DNA from: Berghia stephanieae | Taxonomy: Eukaryota > Mollusca > Gastropoda > Nudibranchia > Aeolidiidae | NCBI GenBank assembly: GCA_034508935.3 | Contig: CM067449.1 | Coordinates: 34,344,344-34,408,343, forward strand | DNA: 64,000 nt | Direction: 5' to 3' | Shown here: in pieces, positions 1 to 64,000 of the stretch | Layout: each line of letters opens with the position of its first letter | Position numbering within the stretch: position 1 is the first letter of the stretch | Translations under genes and position numbers: made by a program | Notes under the pieces: generated by a model | What the model was told of the DNA's origin: nothing | The model's database searches: none | What the model saw: only the letters and a program-made list of their open reading frames with translations

Positions 1-269
1 TTGTTTTACCAAAGCAGTTTCATTACTTTTCCTGTGGTAAATTCTGAAGGTTGCCATTTATTAAAATTTAAAGACATAATTTTAATATTTTAATTTTATG
101 TTATTTATGACACATTTTAATATTTGGTATTTATGACAATTTTAGTTCTAAAAATCATTTCATTAGTCATTCATATAAAATGAAGATGGAAAGGTACAAT
201 AAAATTATCATGCATTATTTAAAATATATATTATATACTTTTTGCTGTCTTTTTTTTCTTTTGATGTGT

Positions 270-395
270 GACACTAAATTTTGGACATGTAGGTCCTGGT
301 TCGAGTTCCGCTCTAGACAATGCAAAGTGGAGCCCTTGCTTTACTCACCTTCTCTAACTGCACTCTGGGAATAAAATGAATAGTTGGGCGCTCAC
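270..395 (+). repeat. SINE-like fragment with B-box
   Basis: The stretch holds a tRNA-type B-box, GGTTCGAGTTCC, at 299-310. It is followed by a tail (caaagtggagcccttgct, then ctctgggaataaaa) of the kind found in invertebrate tRNA-derived SINEs. The A-box side is degraded, so family and borders are uncertain. Confidence 0.4.
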
Positions 396-474
396 ACTCA
401 CAGCATCATTTTTATTTGCTATGGCACATTTGATGGTTATTGCCCTATCTAAAAGTATAAGCTCACTTCTTTTT

Positions 475-477
<3 letters not shown>

Positions 478-510
<33 letters not shown>

Positions 511-518
511 GGGGGGGG
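478..518 (+). repeat. Poly-G run
   Basis: Thirty-two G, one T, eight G. Such long runs are unstable both in vivo and in assembly. Confidence 0.9.
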
Positions 519-1447
519 TTAATTGGGACTGTTCAGACATTATTAATTTTGTGGAGGTGAAAAAATAATTTTCAAGGATATCAGGGTACCAAGAGAGCCA
601 GTTGGAGATCTCTCCCCTCCTCAAAATATTTCTGATAACTTGAAATTCACTTTCATTCAAGGATGGCCTTTTACCGACAAAAACTGGGAAAATGAGTTTT
701 TTAAAAATCTTCCGACTGACCTTGTCAGCATAGGTAAGTTGATTTTCTTAAAAGATGAAAGCAATTGTTGTTTAAAGGCAATGGTTAAGGGGCAACTAGA
801 TGGATATGAATCCTTTTCTATGACTTAAGGGTCCCATCATTTGATGAAGGGAGGCTTTGCAAAATATATTTTAATACAATACGGTCTTTACGAGAAAAAT
901 GTTCAGGCTTTTAAAAACTTAGCAGAGGAAATCCCCCTTTCATTTTCATGAATAAAAATGAAAAAAAAAAGAATCCACCAACACGACTCATACCAGTTAG
1001 AGACCGGTCATAAATCATAAGATGTAGTGGATATCAGAAAGTCACATGAAAAGGAACGAAAGAAAATAGGGGAATCATAGGGACAGCAAGAGTGGGCTAT
1101 GATAACAGCTCTGTAGCAGGCTTATACTTATATTTTACTATAATAATATCATTGCAGCTAAAACTTTTGGTTTTAAAAAAATTTTATAATACTAATCGAA
1201 AAAAAAAGAAACAAGAAACAAACAATTGTTAAAAGACATTTTTCAATTTTAATTTTTGTTGCTGTTGACAAATCAGTGTTAAAAAAATACCAACTAAATA
1301 TTACATTCATATAACTTGAATTTATATGAAAGAAGTTGAATTACTGTATGCCAATACAATGGACCATCCATAAAACTCATCCCATCATTCTCTTTATCGT
1401 AACCTCAATCTCACTCATTTTTACTCGCTCACTTATACCATACAATC

Positions 1448-1453
1448 TTTATT
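1448..1453 (-). terminator. Candidate polyadenylation signal of PSMD2
   Basis: This is the first AATAAA on the minus strand after the stop codon, about 225 nt downstream. No transcript evidence is available, and another AT-rich signal could be used. Confidence 0.35.
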
Positions 1454-1677
1454 TTGTACACAATCAAATTGATAGAGGCACTCTCATAATATTACCAGCT
1501 ACAAACATACAAATAAAATTAAGAAAAAAATAAATAAAAATCTAACAGTATTAGAAAAAACAAAACAACTTAAAAAATAAATAAATAAACGTTTTAAAAA
1601 ATGATGGAAATATAAATCAAACAAAGATAAGATGAGATAACAATGTAACTGTATTCTGTAGATGACAATCTATCTCT

Positions 1678-54710
<53,033 letters not shown>

Positions 54711-55024
54711 AGTGTTTGAGAACTTCCGGAAATTGAGCATACTAAAACGACCTATATTTTTACCTTCTATTCAAAAGATTTAGTTTTTGACATGAACGGT
54801 TACTCTAACTAGCAGCGGAAAAACAAAATTTATCTCTTGCAGGCAGTCAGGCAGGCAGGCAGCTCATCGATTTATATTCATCTTCTAAGTTTCACAGTAA
54901 TCTGAATTTAGAATAAAGACACCCATTTTGTGTTGACTATTAAGGGTCAATAATTTGAATGCATAGAGTCGCACAAAAGCCCAAGGTCTTGAAGTTCGTT
55001 CAATCGTACATCGGTCAAAGTCTA
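54711..55024 (-). promoter_or_regulatory. PSMD2 5' UTR and promoter island
   Basis: About 315 bp lie between the start codon and the next transposon (E copy 4). The minus strand carries CCGGAAGT at 54722-54729, the ETS/GABP core common near start sites of housekeeping genes. A short GGCA/GCCT repeat is at 54840-54862. I see no TATA box at a usual distance. Any longer promoter must include transposon DNA. Confidence 0.55.
54722..54729 (-). promoter_or_regulatory. ETS/GABP-type site
   Basis: CCGGAAGT on the minus strand, 12 nt upstream of the chosen ATG and downstream of the alternative in-frame ATG. If the transcription start is here, as is usual for such sites, only the downstream ATG is available. 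Confidence 0.45.
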
Positions 55025-55737
55025 GAGAGCTGAGCCGGTGTTACCAATCCTTAGCTTCTAATAACCAGGACAAATCATTCGTTTGGACAGAAAAATAAAT
55101 AAAAACTTACCGCTTACCGTCAAAAGCAGTTTAGATTTGAAGATGCATTTGTTTTCTATCAAAAAACATTCGGTAATGGACAATCCTTGATGAATTTCAA
55201 AAGTTGTGTTGAAATTATATCCTAATTGTTTTCATGATTAATTCCTCGCGAAATCGTGTGGGTCCCGTTTCTGTTATCAAGGTTCCGCCTAGCCAGGCAG
55301 GGTTGCCAGATCATTTTTGAGTAAGAGACCAAACTAGCTATAGCAAGAGGCCAGATTCCTCGGCAGGAGCCCAAATACCACCAAACCCACCTTAGCCTCG
55401 CGAAAACTCTTTAGATTTGTTAAACAATTTAGATAGGATAAGGAAAATTCGTATATATAGAAGCATTAGCAAATGCAATCTGTGGCGTTAGCACGTGTTG
55501 CATTTAGATATTTAGATTGCCAAATAAAATGTTTTACCGGTACCAGAGTAAAACGATATAACGGGGAAAGTCAGAGGAAGCCAAAAAGTTGGTTACAGGA
55601 GGCCAAGTGGCCAAACCAAATGCAATTTGGTGCATTAGTGCAGTAAAAATTGGTGCGCAAAATTAGTTTGTAGCGGATGCGAGACTGCGTGCGTGTGTGT
55701 GTGTGTGTGCGCGTGTGTGTGTGTGTGTGTGTCTCTT

Positions 55738-55768
<31 letters not shown>

Positions 55769-57403
55769 GGGGGTGCGTACACGGTAACGGGGCATCTCGC
55801 CTCAGGATCTACGTACACGTCAACTGATTTACCGTTGTAACACATGCAATAGATGGTCCTCGCTGTCGTGACCGCGCGCGCTCGTGTGTGTGTGTGTGTT
55901 ATGTTTTTAAAAATCAAAACAATTTTAACCATTATTGGCGAGATTCCATCTTACACTCCCCAAACTCCAGATCTTAGTCTTAATGTTATCATTAAAAGAC
56001 AAGCTTTGCGATTTATAGTTTAATTGAAGCCCGAGTCGAAATATACTCTTATTACTGCTCTCTTGGTGGAAACGATTTATTCTGCATAGGGCAGAAAACA
56101 CAAGAAGGTCCAAAATGGGGGTCTCCTTTTGAAATAAACTTATTTCTATGAAAAAATCCAAATTCACTTATTTTTTTGTGTGTTTTGTGTTGATTTATGG
56201 TTAAGGAACCTGTATGAGCAGTTTGAAAAAAAAATATTTTGTTGTTATTAAGATATTGTTTGTTGAAGTGTTTTTTTATGGGTTTTGGCGACAACAAACG
56301 TTTTCATTTCAGCCACGGTAGTTTCGGAAAACTGCGTTAAAGAAACATGAAATCAACTCAGAAATTCTTTGAATGGCCATATTTTGTGAAATAAAACATT
56401 AAAAAATCGGAGAATGAGTTTCATTTTTAAAAATAATTATGATTTCATGCTTAAAATAAAGAAAAACGGCCGTTTTAGAAAACACAAAGTTTTGGGGACT
56501 TCGTAATTCTTCCATAGCGAGGCTCTTACTTCCTGTAAAATACGAGTCAAAACATCCGGTGTCTACATCGTTTTTCCATAGCTGCAGTTTTTGTTTACGG
56601 CCCTAAAACGTTATCCGATAACTTCGACGAGTGAAAATTGGTAAGTTGACTATTTTTATTATAATTTTAAGTATTTTAGTATAATCAATGTGAAATTCAA
56701 AGGATTTGTGTTAGTTTTAATGCCCGTTTTTCTGTGTGTCGCTCTTCCATAGCAGTTTTTCCATAGCAGAATCAAGCCGGCTTCGATTGTTTTGATTCTG
56801 ATAATTCCATTTCTAACCTCTGAAAGTCGATAATCGACTTATTTTATTGTAAATATATGATGAATAACAAGATAGAAACCCACAACTACGCAGGATGATG
56901 TTATTTTGGCTTGAAATGCCTTGATTTAATGTGCGATACGGCAAAGTTTGGAAAACTGCTATGCCACAGAATAGCGAAACCAATATGGCGGCTGATTCAC
57001 GATAATGGCATGGCTGGCGACCCATAAGAAATCAACTAAATTTAGATTAAATTTATGAAAATGATAAATAGACGTTATTTTTATCAAATTTGAATAGAAT
57101 TATATTCCCTTTCATTTAATTTGATTCCCACCATTTTTCTTTCTTGTATGATTCAGATAACATCAGTAAAATTTCTCTAATTAGTTGTACATTTATTTCA
57201 GCTACTTTTCTTCATATAAATTTTCAATGATTATATGTTATTAGACTCATTATTAATATTATTTGCTAATTTGTATATTTTTCTTTGGGCAGGTTCTTTT
57301 ATTATTTCATATTGCATTACACTTCTTAACATATGAGATATAAACACAACTTTCTATTTGACTTTAATGTAATACCAGAACCATATTTACTTATCTTTCC
57401 CAG

Positions 57404-57488
57404 ATCAGACTGTCCAGTGGTGAAGGTGGGGGAGTACCTCAAAATAACATGCGAGATAAACAAGCTCACAAAGACTTTTTTTGCTGGT
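57404..57488 (+). CDS. Element H penultimate exon
   Basis: Acceptor TTTCCCAG|A, then codons for SDCPVVKVGEYLKIT and NKLTKTFFAG, and donor GGT|GTAAGA in phase 0. The VGEYLKI pattern looks like the first strands of a small Tudor/SH3-like barrel of the sort found at the C-terminus of some transposon proteins. Upstream exons were not found with confidence. Confidence 0.55.
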
Positions 57489-57659
57489 GTAAGAAGTTTT
57501 TCATACCTTTAATGCAATATTTTGTAATATTTATAACTCATTTTCATGTTTTCTGAAGTTGCAGGTGGTAAGTAAGCTGTTGTTTGACTTTGAAATTTGA
57601 ATTTTTTTTTTTATGATAAGAATATACCTATCATCTTGTTTCTTGTAATTTTTCCACAG

Positions 57660-57851
57660 GTTTCAACCCCACCAGAGCCTTCTTCTGATGCTCCATTCGT
57701 GCGATTCATGCGGAAGGGCCCTGGCAAGAGTTATGTGTTTGGTGATGTTCCAGATGAAAGCTTCATCAGTCAGGGCCCTCCGGACAACTACCGCTGGACG
57801 AAAGTGCCCTCGGAGCAAGTTACGATTGATAACAGGGGGCACTATTTTTAA
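57660..57851 (+). CDS. Element H terminal exon
   Basis: After the acceptor TTCCACAG the frame reads VSTPPEPSSDAPFVRFMRKG and SYVFGDVPDESFI. It ends VTIDNRGHYF and TAA, with a poly-A signal at 57951-57956. The pattern (VRFMRK, then YVF-DVPDESF, then DNRGHYF) resembles C-terminal tails I associate with transposon-encoded proteins. Function unknown. Confidence 0.6.
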   Translation, partial: VSTPPEPSSDAPFVRFMRKGPGKSYVFGDVPDESFISQGPPDNYRWTKVPSEQVTIDNRGHYF

Positions 57852-58538
57852 AAATTATAATTGATTGTATATATTAACCTTTATTTGTATTTGCTGTATA
57901 TATTAGATTTATTGATTATTTATAACATTTCAAAGAATTTTATACTTTAAAATAAAAAAAACATGAAAACTTCAAATTTTTTCCGACTCGTGTCCTTTTG
58001 TATTTTTTTTTTTTACATTAAAAAAAAAAATATGGCATGAATCCTGCTATTATTTTGAGAAAAATGCATGGGCTGCTTAGTTATGCTGTTTTAAGATGAT
58101 TTCAAATGTCTGGGGCAGGTTTGCATTGAAATTTTGGTGATCCTGAGAATTACCAGAAATTTTAAAAAAAACGGAAGAGTTGTCTTTCTTTGACAATTTC
58201 TCTTCATGTAAGAGGCCTGCTGCTCTCAAAAGCTATTTTTTCTGAATCTGCAATGATTAACCTTTCATTTGATACCAAATATGATGTGTTTGGAGTATTT
58301 TGAAAATTGGTCAAAATGGGCCCCAAAATGAAAACCCTCTGAGACCCTTTGTGTTTTCCGCCATAAGCAATCTGCAGAAAAAAAACTGTCACTGTAAAAG
58401 GTTAAAGTTTCACGAAGTACGCTCCGTGAACACCGCTGTAACATTCCTTTGATCTACATCATCAGGCAACCCGTTGTTTCTTTCATCTTTTCCCATTCCC
58501 CCTTACTATCCCCCCCCCCCCCCCCCCCATTCCCCCGC

Positions 58539-58619
<81 letters not shown>

Positions 58620-59968
58620 CATAATGTTATCCCTTCCCCTTCCCATCTCATTGTAAAATGAAAACGTTCTGCTGTTTGCAGATACATGTATGATTGTTTT
58701 GTTTTTTCACTCTCACTAGGCATTTGAAAAAAAACAAAAACCTGAAAAAAAAACAAAACAACTTAACCTTTTAAAGGCGAATATCAATCTTACTTGGACC
58801 AAAAATAAAATCCAACTGTTTTCATCAAAAGACAAAAAACAAAATACAACTTAAAAACATGAGCTTTTATATAGGGCAATATCCACCCAACGTGCTCAAA
58901 GCGCATTTTATCAATATTCTTACTGCTCTTATGGTGGAAACATTTTTTTCTGCGTTAAAAAAATAATATAAATGAAGACTAGTATTTGAAAGAAAAAAAT
59001 CAGAGTCACTGGCAAAGGGTTAATTGCAGTACTCTTGCATCCTGTGAGACTCCTACGGCACTTGCTAATCATAAAAAGGGAAATAGCAGCAACCAACAAT
59101 ACTAAGGTGAAAAAAAAAAGAAGAAAAAAAAGGTGGGGGGGAAGAGCAAACCCAGTAGCAATGCAACCTTTTAGCGGCGAAATTCGATCTTTGACCTAAC
59201 ACCAAATCTTCTATCATCAAAAGACAAGTAACGGCAAAACGATTATAGACAATTGAAGTCCGAGTTGCGATAGTCTGACTGCTCTCTTGGTGGAAACGCT
59301 GTATTCCCCGTTAACAATGATAAAGATAAAAGCAAAAATATAGCTTTGCTGTTAAGGGGTTAAGAACACCTGCAACTGCTGCCAGCATCCTTGAGATGCT
59401 CTACGTCACCCAAGGTCACCAATCGACACGTCTCCCTCTCGTCGGCATGCACCCCCCCCCCCCCCCCCCCCCCCCCTCCACTCTCACGGTGGTGGTGGCG
59501 GCGGATAAAAAAGGCCTTTTTTTCTTTTATTCAATCAACTTGACTGCTGGTGGACCCTAGGCCTCTCTACAAGTCCAAGAAATAATACTCACTTTTTCTC
59601 TGCTCCAACGAAAATATCTACCCCCTACCGGTCTAATTATTTGTAGCAGACGACAAATTTCTCAAAAAGGTCACGTGACACTGTAAAAACAACACAGGAA
59701 GTCCATGAAAGCTTTTTTACGGCATTTCCTTTGAACCGTGTAAACAACAAAATTTCGTTTTCATTCGACTTAACGGGTCAGATTGGCCGGTATTTTTTTA
59801 ACGAACTAAAGTTCTGAAAAATCAAAATGTTTCTTAGAAAGTTGAAAGATGCTAGTTTTTGAAACAGAGGTAGGTTTTTAAAAAAAATCTTTATATTTTA
59901 CGTGAATGCATGCTCAAGGCGAGTTGGACGTGCAGCGGAGGTTGGTAGGCCAAAGGCCCACCTCTCTA

Positions 59969-61118
59969 GATATCGTCTGCTACAGTTCAATGTTCAAGCA
60001 AAACGTCCTCTCACTTGACTCGAACTTCTTTCGCTGTCCCTATGTTTATATATCCAAAGCTGGATACTGATGCTGGTAACGAAGGTCATCAGTATTATCG
60101 TTGTAGTGATATCTGAAACTCGAGGTCAGCATCTGTAAAGTGCGCACGCCTTTAGCCTTTAACTTTAGCGCTTGTCATTCATAAGGCACAGAGTTTCAAC
60201 AAAACTTTCATTGTCATTTTGGCAAGAGAACAAGCCAGTGTATCCAAAGACAAAATTTAAGGACGTATGGTGTTTCAGTCGATACAGCACTGTCCTCAGT
60301 CTAATACTAATAATGAAACCTTAGTTTGGTCCATTCGACGAATAGTGCTCTCACTCTCACAGCATCGTTTTGTTTGCATATTATATATATTTTTTATTTG
60401 GATTTATTTCACGTTTCTTCAAAATATCACTTTGGTTATTTTTGTTTTGCTTTAGAATTATTTAATGTTTTAGCTCTTCAAGGTATGCAGGATCTGTAAA
60501 TAATACAAGCTAAGCAAATAAATGAGTTGGGGAAAGTGACATGATTTGACTAGTCAATTGATGTGTCATATCTGTGTCGTGTTTATTAATTAATCCATAT
60601 TTTTGTCCTGTTGGTCTATTTTCGCGTTTTCAAAAAAATACAATTTCTTCACCAACCATTTACAGGCCTGTACTTATCTGATAACCCAAATTGTTATTGG
60701 GCTCATTTTTGTAATGGAAATCCTCTCAAACTGACGCAAAGTATTGTCAATTACAACAATGTTAAATTAAGTCTCTGAATGAGTTCGGTTATCAGACCTG
60801 CAAACATGTATACGTAACCTGGAATTCATTTGATGATGCATGTTCTGGTTGTTTGTTTTAGGTAGTGCTATTTTCACATGATGTTCATTGAATTTTGAGA
60901 TTCTATGGCTTGTAAAATAGATTTGGCATCAGTAGAGCCACTTTTGAGTTATATGCCTCTCTTCTTTTAGTGATGAGGTTAGCATCTGTAAAGTGGGCTC
61001 GTTTGTGGATCTTTGATACCTCCAAAAAAATTGCCATCTTTTCCTTGAAATTACTATATATATTGAGCCAGTGGCATTTCATATGGATTGGGACTGGCTG
61101 ATCCATCTGTGAAGATCC
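59969..61118. other. Unassigned 1.15 kb
   Basis: No gene or recognised repeat. A 40-bp stretch near 60333-60375 (agtgctctcactctcacagc and onward) resembles 367-412 at the other end of the window. Confidence 0.5.
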
Positions 61119-61345
61119 TGTAGAAATAGTCAGTAATGATGCAATAAAGTAATAACAAAATCCGTGTATAGATTATTGCTAACGTTTAATAGTGGATAGA
61201 ACTTGGATTGATTGTATGGATCAGAGGACGAACCGTACAAGACTAAAAAACCGGAAGTAAACATTGAATACAATAGAAGTGCGTCGTAGTGCTTAAAATG
61301 TAAGACAAATGTTCGTGCGAAGCACCGACAGAACTGGTCGCCACA
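61119..61345 (-). repeat. Probable 3' LTR
   Basis: On the minus strand it begins TGTGGCGACCAG just after gctgggggaggggtag and ends ttctaca. The end is inferred only from the TG...CA rule. Confidence 0.55.
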
Positions 61346-64000
61346 CTACCCCTCCCCCAGCGGGGCGCAACAGTTGTTCAGCGGAATCTTGGTGGTAGCC
61401 GAGATTCTCGACCTGATCGAGTTGTTGTCGCCAGGCATCCCGTGACAGGGGTCGAATTCACGCGTTTCAGTTGCGTGTCATCTGAATGAGGTAATGTCAA
61501 TGGTTTTGGGTTGGCTGTTGTGTGGCTGATGTTAGTGTCTGAGTGTGAGAGGTGTGCAGTTTTTAGTCGATCGATGGAAATCTTTTCAGAGCGACCTTTC
61601 ATGTCCAAAATGAAATATTTGTCCCTTTTGTCAATAATCCGATAAGGGCCGTCGTATGGACGCTGGATCGGATGTCAGTGCGAATCAATTCTCACATAAA
61701 CGTAACCAGTAGATGCCAGGTTGGATGGCACATATGTGGACTGTTGGCCGTGAAACTTGGGGGTGGTGGTTTCATGGAACGTATTGTGTTTTGTAGCCGC
61801 AGAACGAATTCTGACTTTGGTGTAGATGTTTCAGGACCAGTCGACGACAAAAACTCTCCTGGAAGACGAAGGGTTGAACCGTAGACTAAATCAGCGGGGA
61901 ACAGCCAGAGTCCTCTCGCCAGGATGTACGAATCCCCAGCAACACAATGGGTATCTCCGAATACCAGTTAGTGCCTGTGGTCCGGGCTTTCAGTGCTGCC
62001 TTCAGTTGGCGATGGAATCGTTCAATCATCCCATTTGCTTGAGGGTGATATGCGGTTGTTCGGTTGACGTTGATGCCCAAACACCTGTTGCACTCTGTCC
62101 AAAGTGCCGATGTGAATTGTGCGCCACGGTCGGAAGTAACGTTTTCAGGAACACCAAATCGGGAAATCCCATGGTGTATCAAAGCTTGAGCACAGGTAGA
62201 AGCATGAGCATCTGGAAGAGGAATTGCCTCTGGCCACCCCGTGAAGCGATCGATGACTGTAAACAAGTAAGTCATACCTTGGCTGATGGGTAGTGGTCCA
62301 ACGAGATCAACATGGAGGCTACTAAATCGATTCGTTGGTAGTGGCCGGTCGACAAGTGGTGCTCGGGTGTGCCTATGCACTTTGGAAGATTGACAATGAT
62401 GACACTCTTTACACCATTTACGTATGTCTCTTTTCATCCCATGCCAAACGAAACGTTGACTGATGGCACGTTGTGTGGGCCGTGCGCCGGCGTGGGAGAG
62501 ACCGTGAATCTGGTCAAAAATTTGTCGAGTCCATGACGTTGGAAGAATGGGGCGTGTTGCGCCTGTTGAAGTGTCACACAAGACTGTGGATGAACCAAAT
62601 GGAATGTTCTCAAGTGTAAGACCTGTGGTAGATTTGCGATAAGATTCCATTTCCTGTGAGTGAACCTGGTCATATGCAAGTTTAGTGAAATCAGTAATGG
62701 AACAGATGCCTGAGTCTGTGGGCGTCATAATATTAAAACGCGAGAAGGCATCAGCTACCACGTTAAATTGACCTGTGATATGCTGAATATCAGTGGTGAA
62801 TTCGGCTATGTAAGACAAGTGTCTTGTTTGTCGAGGCGAGCGGTCAGTTTGACTGATGAGAGCGGAGACAAGTGGTTTGTGGTCTGTGAATAATGTAAAT
62901 GCCCTACCTTCCAGGAAATGCATGAAGTGTTTGACAGCGCTGTAAGCGGCGAGCAGTTTGCGGTCAAACGCACTGTATTTTTTTTCGGTGGCTGAGAGCT
63001 TCCTAGAAAAGAAGGCAAGCGGGACCCAGTTATGACCTTGCTTTTGTTCAAGTTGTGCACCGACAGCTGAGTTGGAAGCGTCAACTGTAAGACTTGTTGG
63101 GGCATTTGGTAGGGGATGGTGAAGGAGAACAGCGTGTTTCAAAGCCTCCTTGGCCTTTTCAAACGCAATATGTTTTCAGGAACACCAAATCGGGAAATCC
63201 CATGGTGTATCAAAGCTTGAGCACAGGTAGAAGCATGAGAACTGGAAGAGGAATTGCCTCTGGCCACCCCGTGAAACGCCGTATTGCAGTCATCAGACCA
63301 CACAATGGATTGTCCTTTGCCACTTACCTGAGAATGTAGTGGGGCAAGGAAGTCTGCCACGTGTGGGATAAATCTGTGGTAATAGTTTAGCAAGCCAAGG
63401 AATCGCTGAAGGCCAGCACGGTCAGTGGGAGGGGCACTGTCACGTAGAGAGGCCACCCTGTCTGGAAGTGGAAGAATCCCTTCAGCAGTCACACGGTGGC
63501 CAAGAAAATCCAACTCGCTAACACCGAAAACGCATTTCGCCTTGACGATCACAAGTCCGTTTGTAGAGAGGAGTTGAAAAAGTTCCCGTAAGTGTTCAAT
63601 ATGTTCTTTATGTGAATGACTGGCAATCAAAATGTCGTCAACATAGACGAAAGCGAAAGGTATGTCTCTCAAAATGCCATCCATGAGTCTTTGAAATGCT
63701 TGGGCAGCGTTCTTCAAGCCAAATGGCATCCGCACGAATTCCCACAACCCAAATGGCGTAATGATTGCTGTTTTTGGAATTGACGACTCTGCCATGGGAA
63801 TTTGATGATAGCCCCTAATCAGGTTGATCTTGGAAAAGGTGTTGCATCCAGAAAGGCGGCTATTGAAGTCGTGAATATGAGGTAGAGGATACCGATCATC
63901 TTTGGTCACAACATTGAGGTGTCTGTAGTCACCGCAAGGCCTCAGTTGGCCATCCGATTTGGAAACTACATGTAGAGGCGATGCCCATGCTGATTTAGAG
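61119..64000 (-). mobile_element. Fossil Ty3/Gypsy-type retrotransposon, 3' part
   Basis: Runs off the right edge of the window. Parts on the minus strand: reverse transcriptase (about 63139-64000, with a YVDD motif), RNase H and integrase with an HHCC zinc finger and catalytic core (about 61886-63142), and a probable 3' LTR at 61119-61345 beginning TGTGGCGACC after a polypurine tract. The order RT, RNase H, integrase is that of Ty3/Gypsy. It is broken, with a few breaks visible. Age cannot be judged because the other LTR is outside. Confidence 0.92.

Larger units (their letters stand above)
1..1447. other. 3' flank of PSMD2, no gene seen
   Basis: AT-rich sequence holding a SINE-like fragment, a G run at 478-518 and one 94-codon open stretch (547-828) whose status is unclear. 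I found no recognised coding exon or RNA gene. Confidence 0.5.
56089..58361 (+). mobile_element. Element H, DNA transposon of unknown class
   Basis: 2273 bp. Ends GGGCAGAAAACACAAG and, inverted, GCGGAAAACACAAAG. Flanked by CATA (or ATA) duplicated. The empty site is seen in the other E copies as ttctgcataagcaat. TTCCATAGC occurs four times at 56510-56767, and a further GAAAACACAAAG lies near 56478. It carries two spliced exons and a poly-A signal at its right half. A 3-4 bp duplication would fit Academ-type elements, but I cannot assign it. Confidence 0.78.
55025..59966 (+). mobile_element. Element E copy 4 (carries element H)
   Basis: The best-preserved E copy, with ends GAGAGCTGAGCC and CCACCTCTC and TA at 55023-55024 and 59967-59968. 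H interrupts module 1 at 56089-58361. Modules 2 and 3 lie at about 58777-59022 and 59173-59363. (GT)n is at 55692-55731, a G run at 55747-55773, (CT)n at 58541-58616 and a C run at 59451-59476. It begins about 315 bp upstream of the PSMD2 start codon. Confidence 0.9.

Noticed and set aside
54711-54740. Upstream in-frame ATG at 54738-54740 as the PSMD2 start
   Set aside because: It lies upstream of the ETS-type site likely to mark the transcription start and has a weaker context (C at +4). It cannot be excluded without transcript data.
60333-60375. Shared segment with 367-412
   Set aside because: Only about 40 bp of partial similarity; too short to define a repeat from two copies.

Overview
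The window is animal nuclear DNA: AT-rich, intron-split, full of microsatellites and transposons. The families present (RTE and CR1/L2-like LINEs, a tRNA-derived SINE, hAT and foldback elements, Ty3/Gypsy-type fossils) suggest a marine invertebrate, but I cannot name the phylum. One host gene is certain: PSMD2 (Rpn1), the largest base subunit of the 26S proteasome. It lies on the minus strand from the start codon at 54710 to the stop at 1678. I could place all 18 exons, each with GT/AG borders; the product is about 909 residues. Two exons (10 and 12) each appear to lack one base. This looks more like assembly error than decay, because everything else is intact.

Layout. 1-1677: 3' flank and UTR of PSMD2, with a SINE-like scrap and a poly-G run. 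1678-20557: exons 18 to 2. The introns hold minisatellites, a 676-bp GA/CT tract, a nearly whole RTE LINE (13753-17085, perfect 11-bp target duplication), a hAT element (18155-19265, perfect 8-bp duplication) and a perfect 54-bp palindrome. 20558-54611: intron 1, 34 kb, almost entirely transposons nested in one another. 54478-55024: a small island holding exon 1 and the promoter. 55025-59966: another transposon copy with a second DNA element inside it. 61119-64000: the 3' part of a broken Ty3/Gypsy-type element that runs off the window.

I could reconstruct the nesting in intron 1 because most insertions left readable target duplications. I use working names. E: target TA, every site reading TAG, four copies, with three diverged internal modules. 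P: 16-bp terminal inverted repeat, 7-bp duplication, two copies tail to tail 20 bp apart. G: foldback/MULE-like, ends built of tandem palindromes, 9-bp duplication, two copies. A: about 1.57 kb, three copies and one relic. H: 2.3 kb, inside the fourth E copy. The order is readable. P copy 2 was cut by E copy 2, which was cut by a CR1/L2-like LINE. E copy 3 landed at the tip of P copy 2. G copy 2 landed in E copy 3, and an LTR element landed in G copy 2. A copies landed in G copy 1, P copy 1 and E copy 3.

The only coordinated host function visible is PSMD2. The rest is a dense local record of transposition that lengthened its first intron and came within about 315 bp of its start codon on the upstream side and about 135 bp of exon 1 on the intron side. 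The least familiar items are families E, G, P, A and H and the seven-unit alternating palindrome array at 23399-23537.
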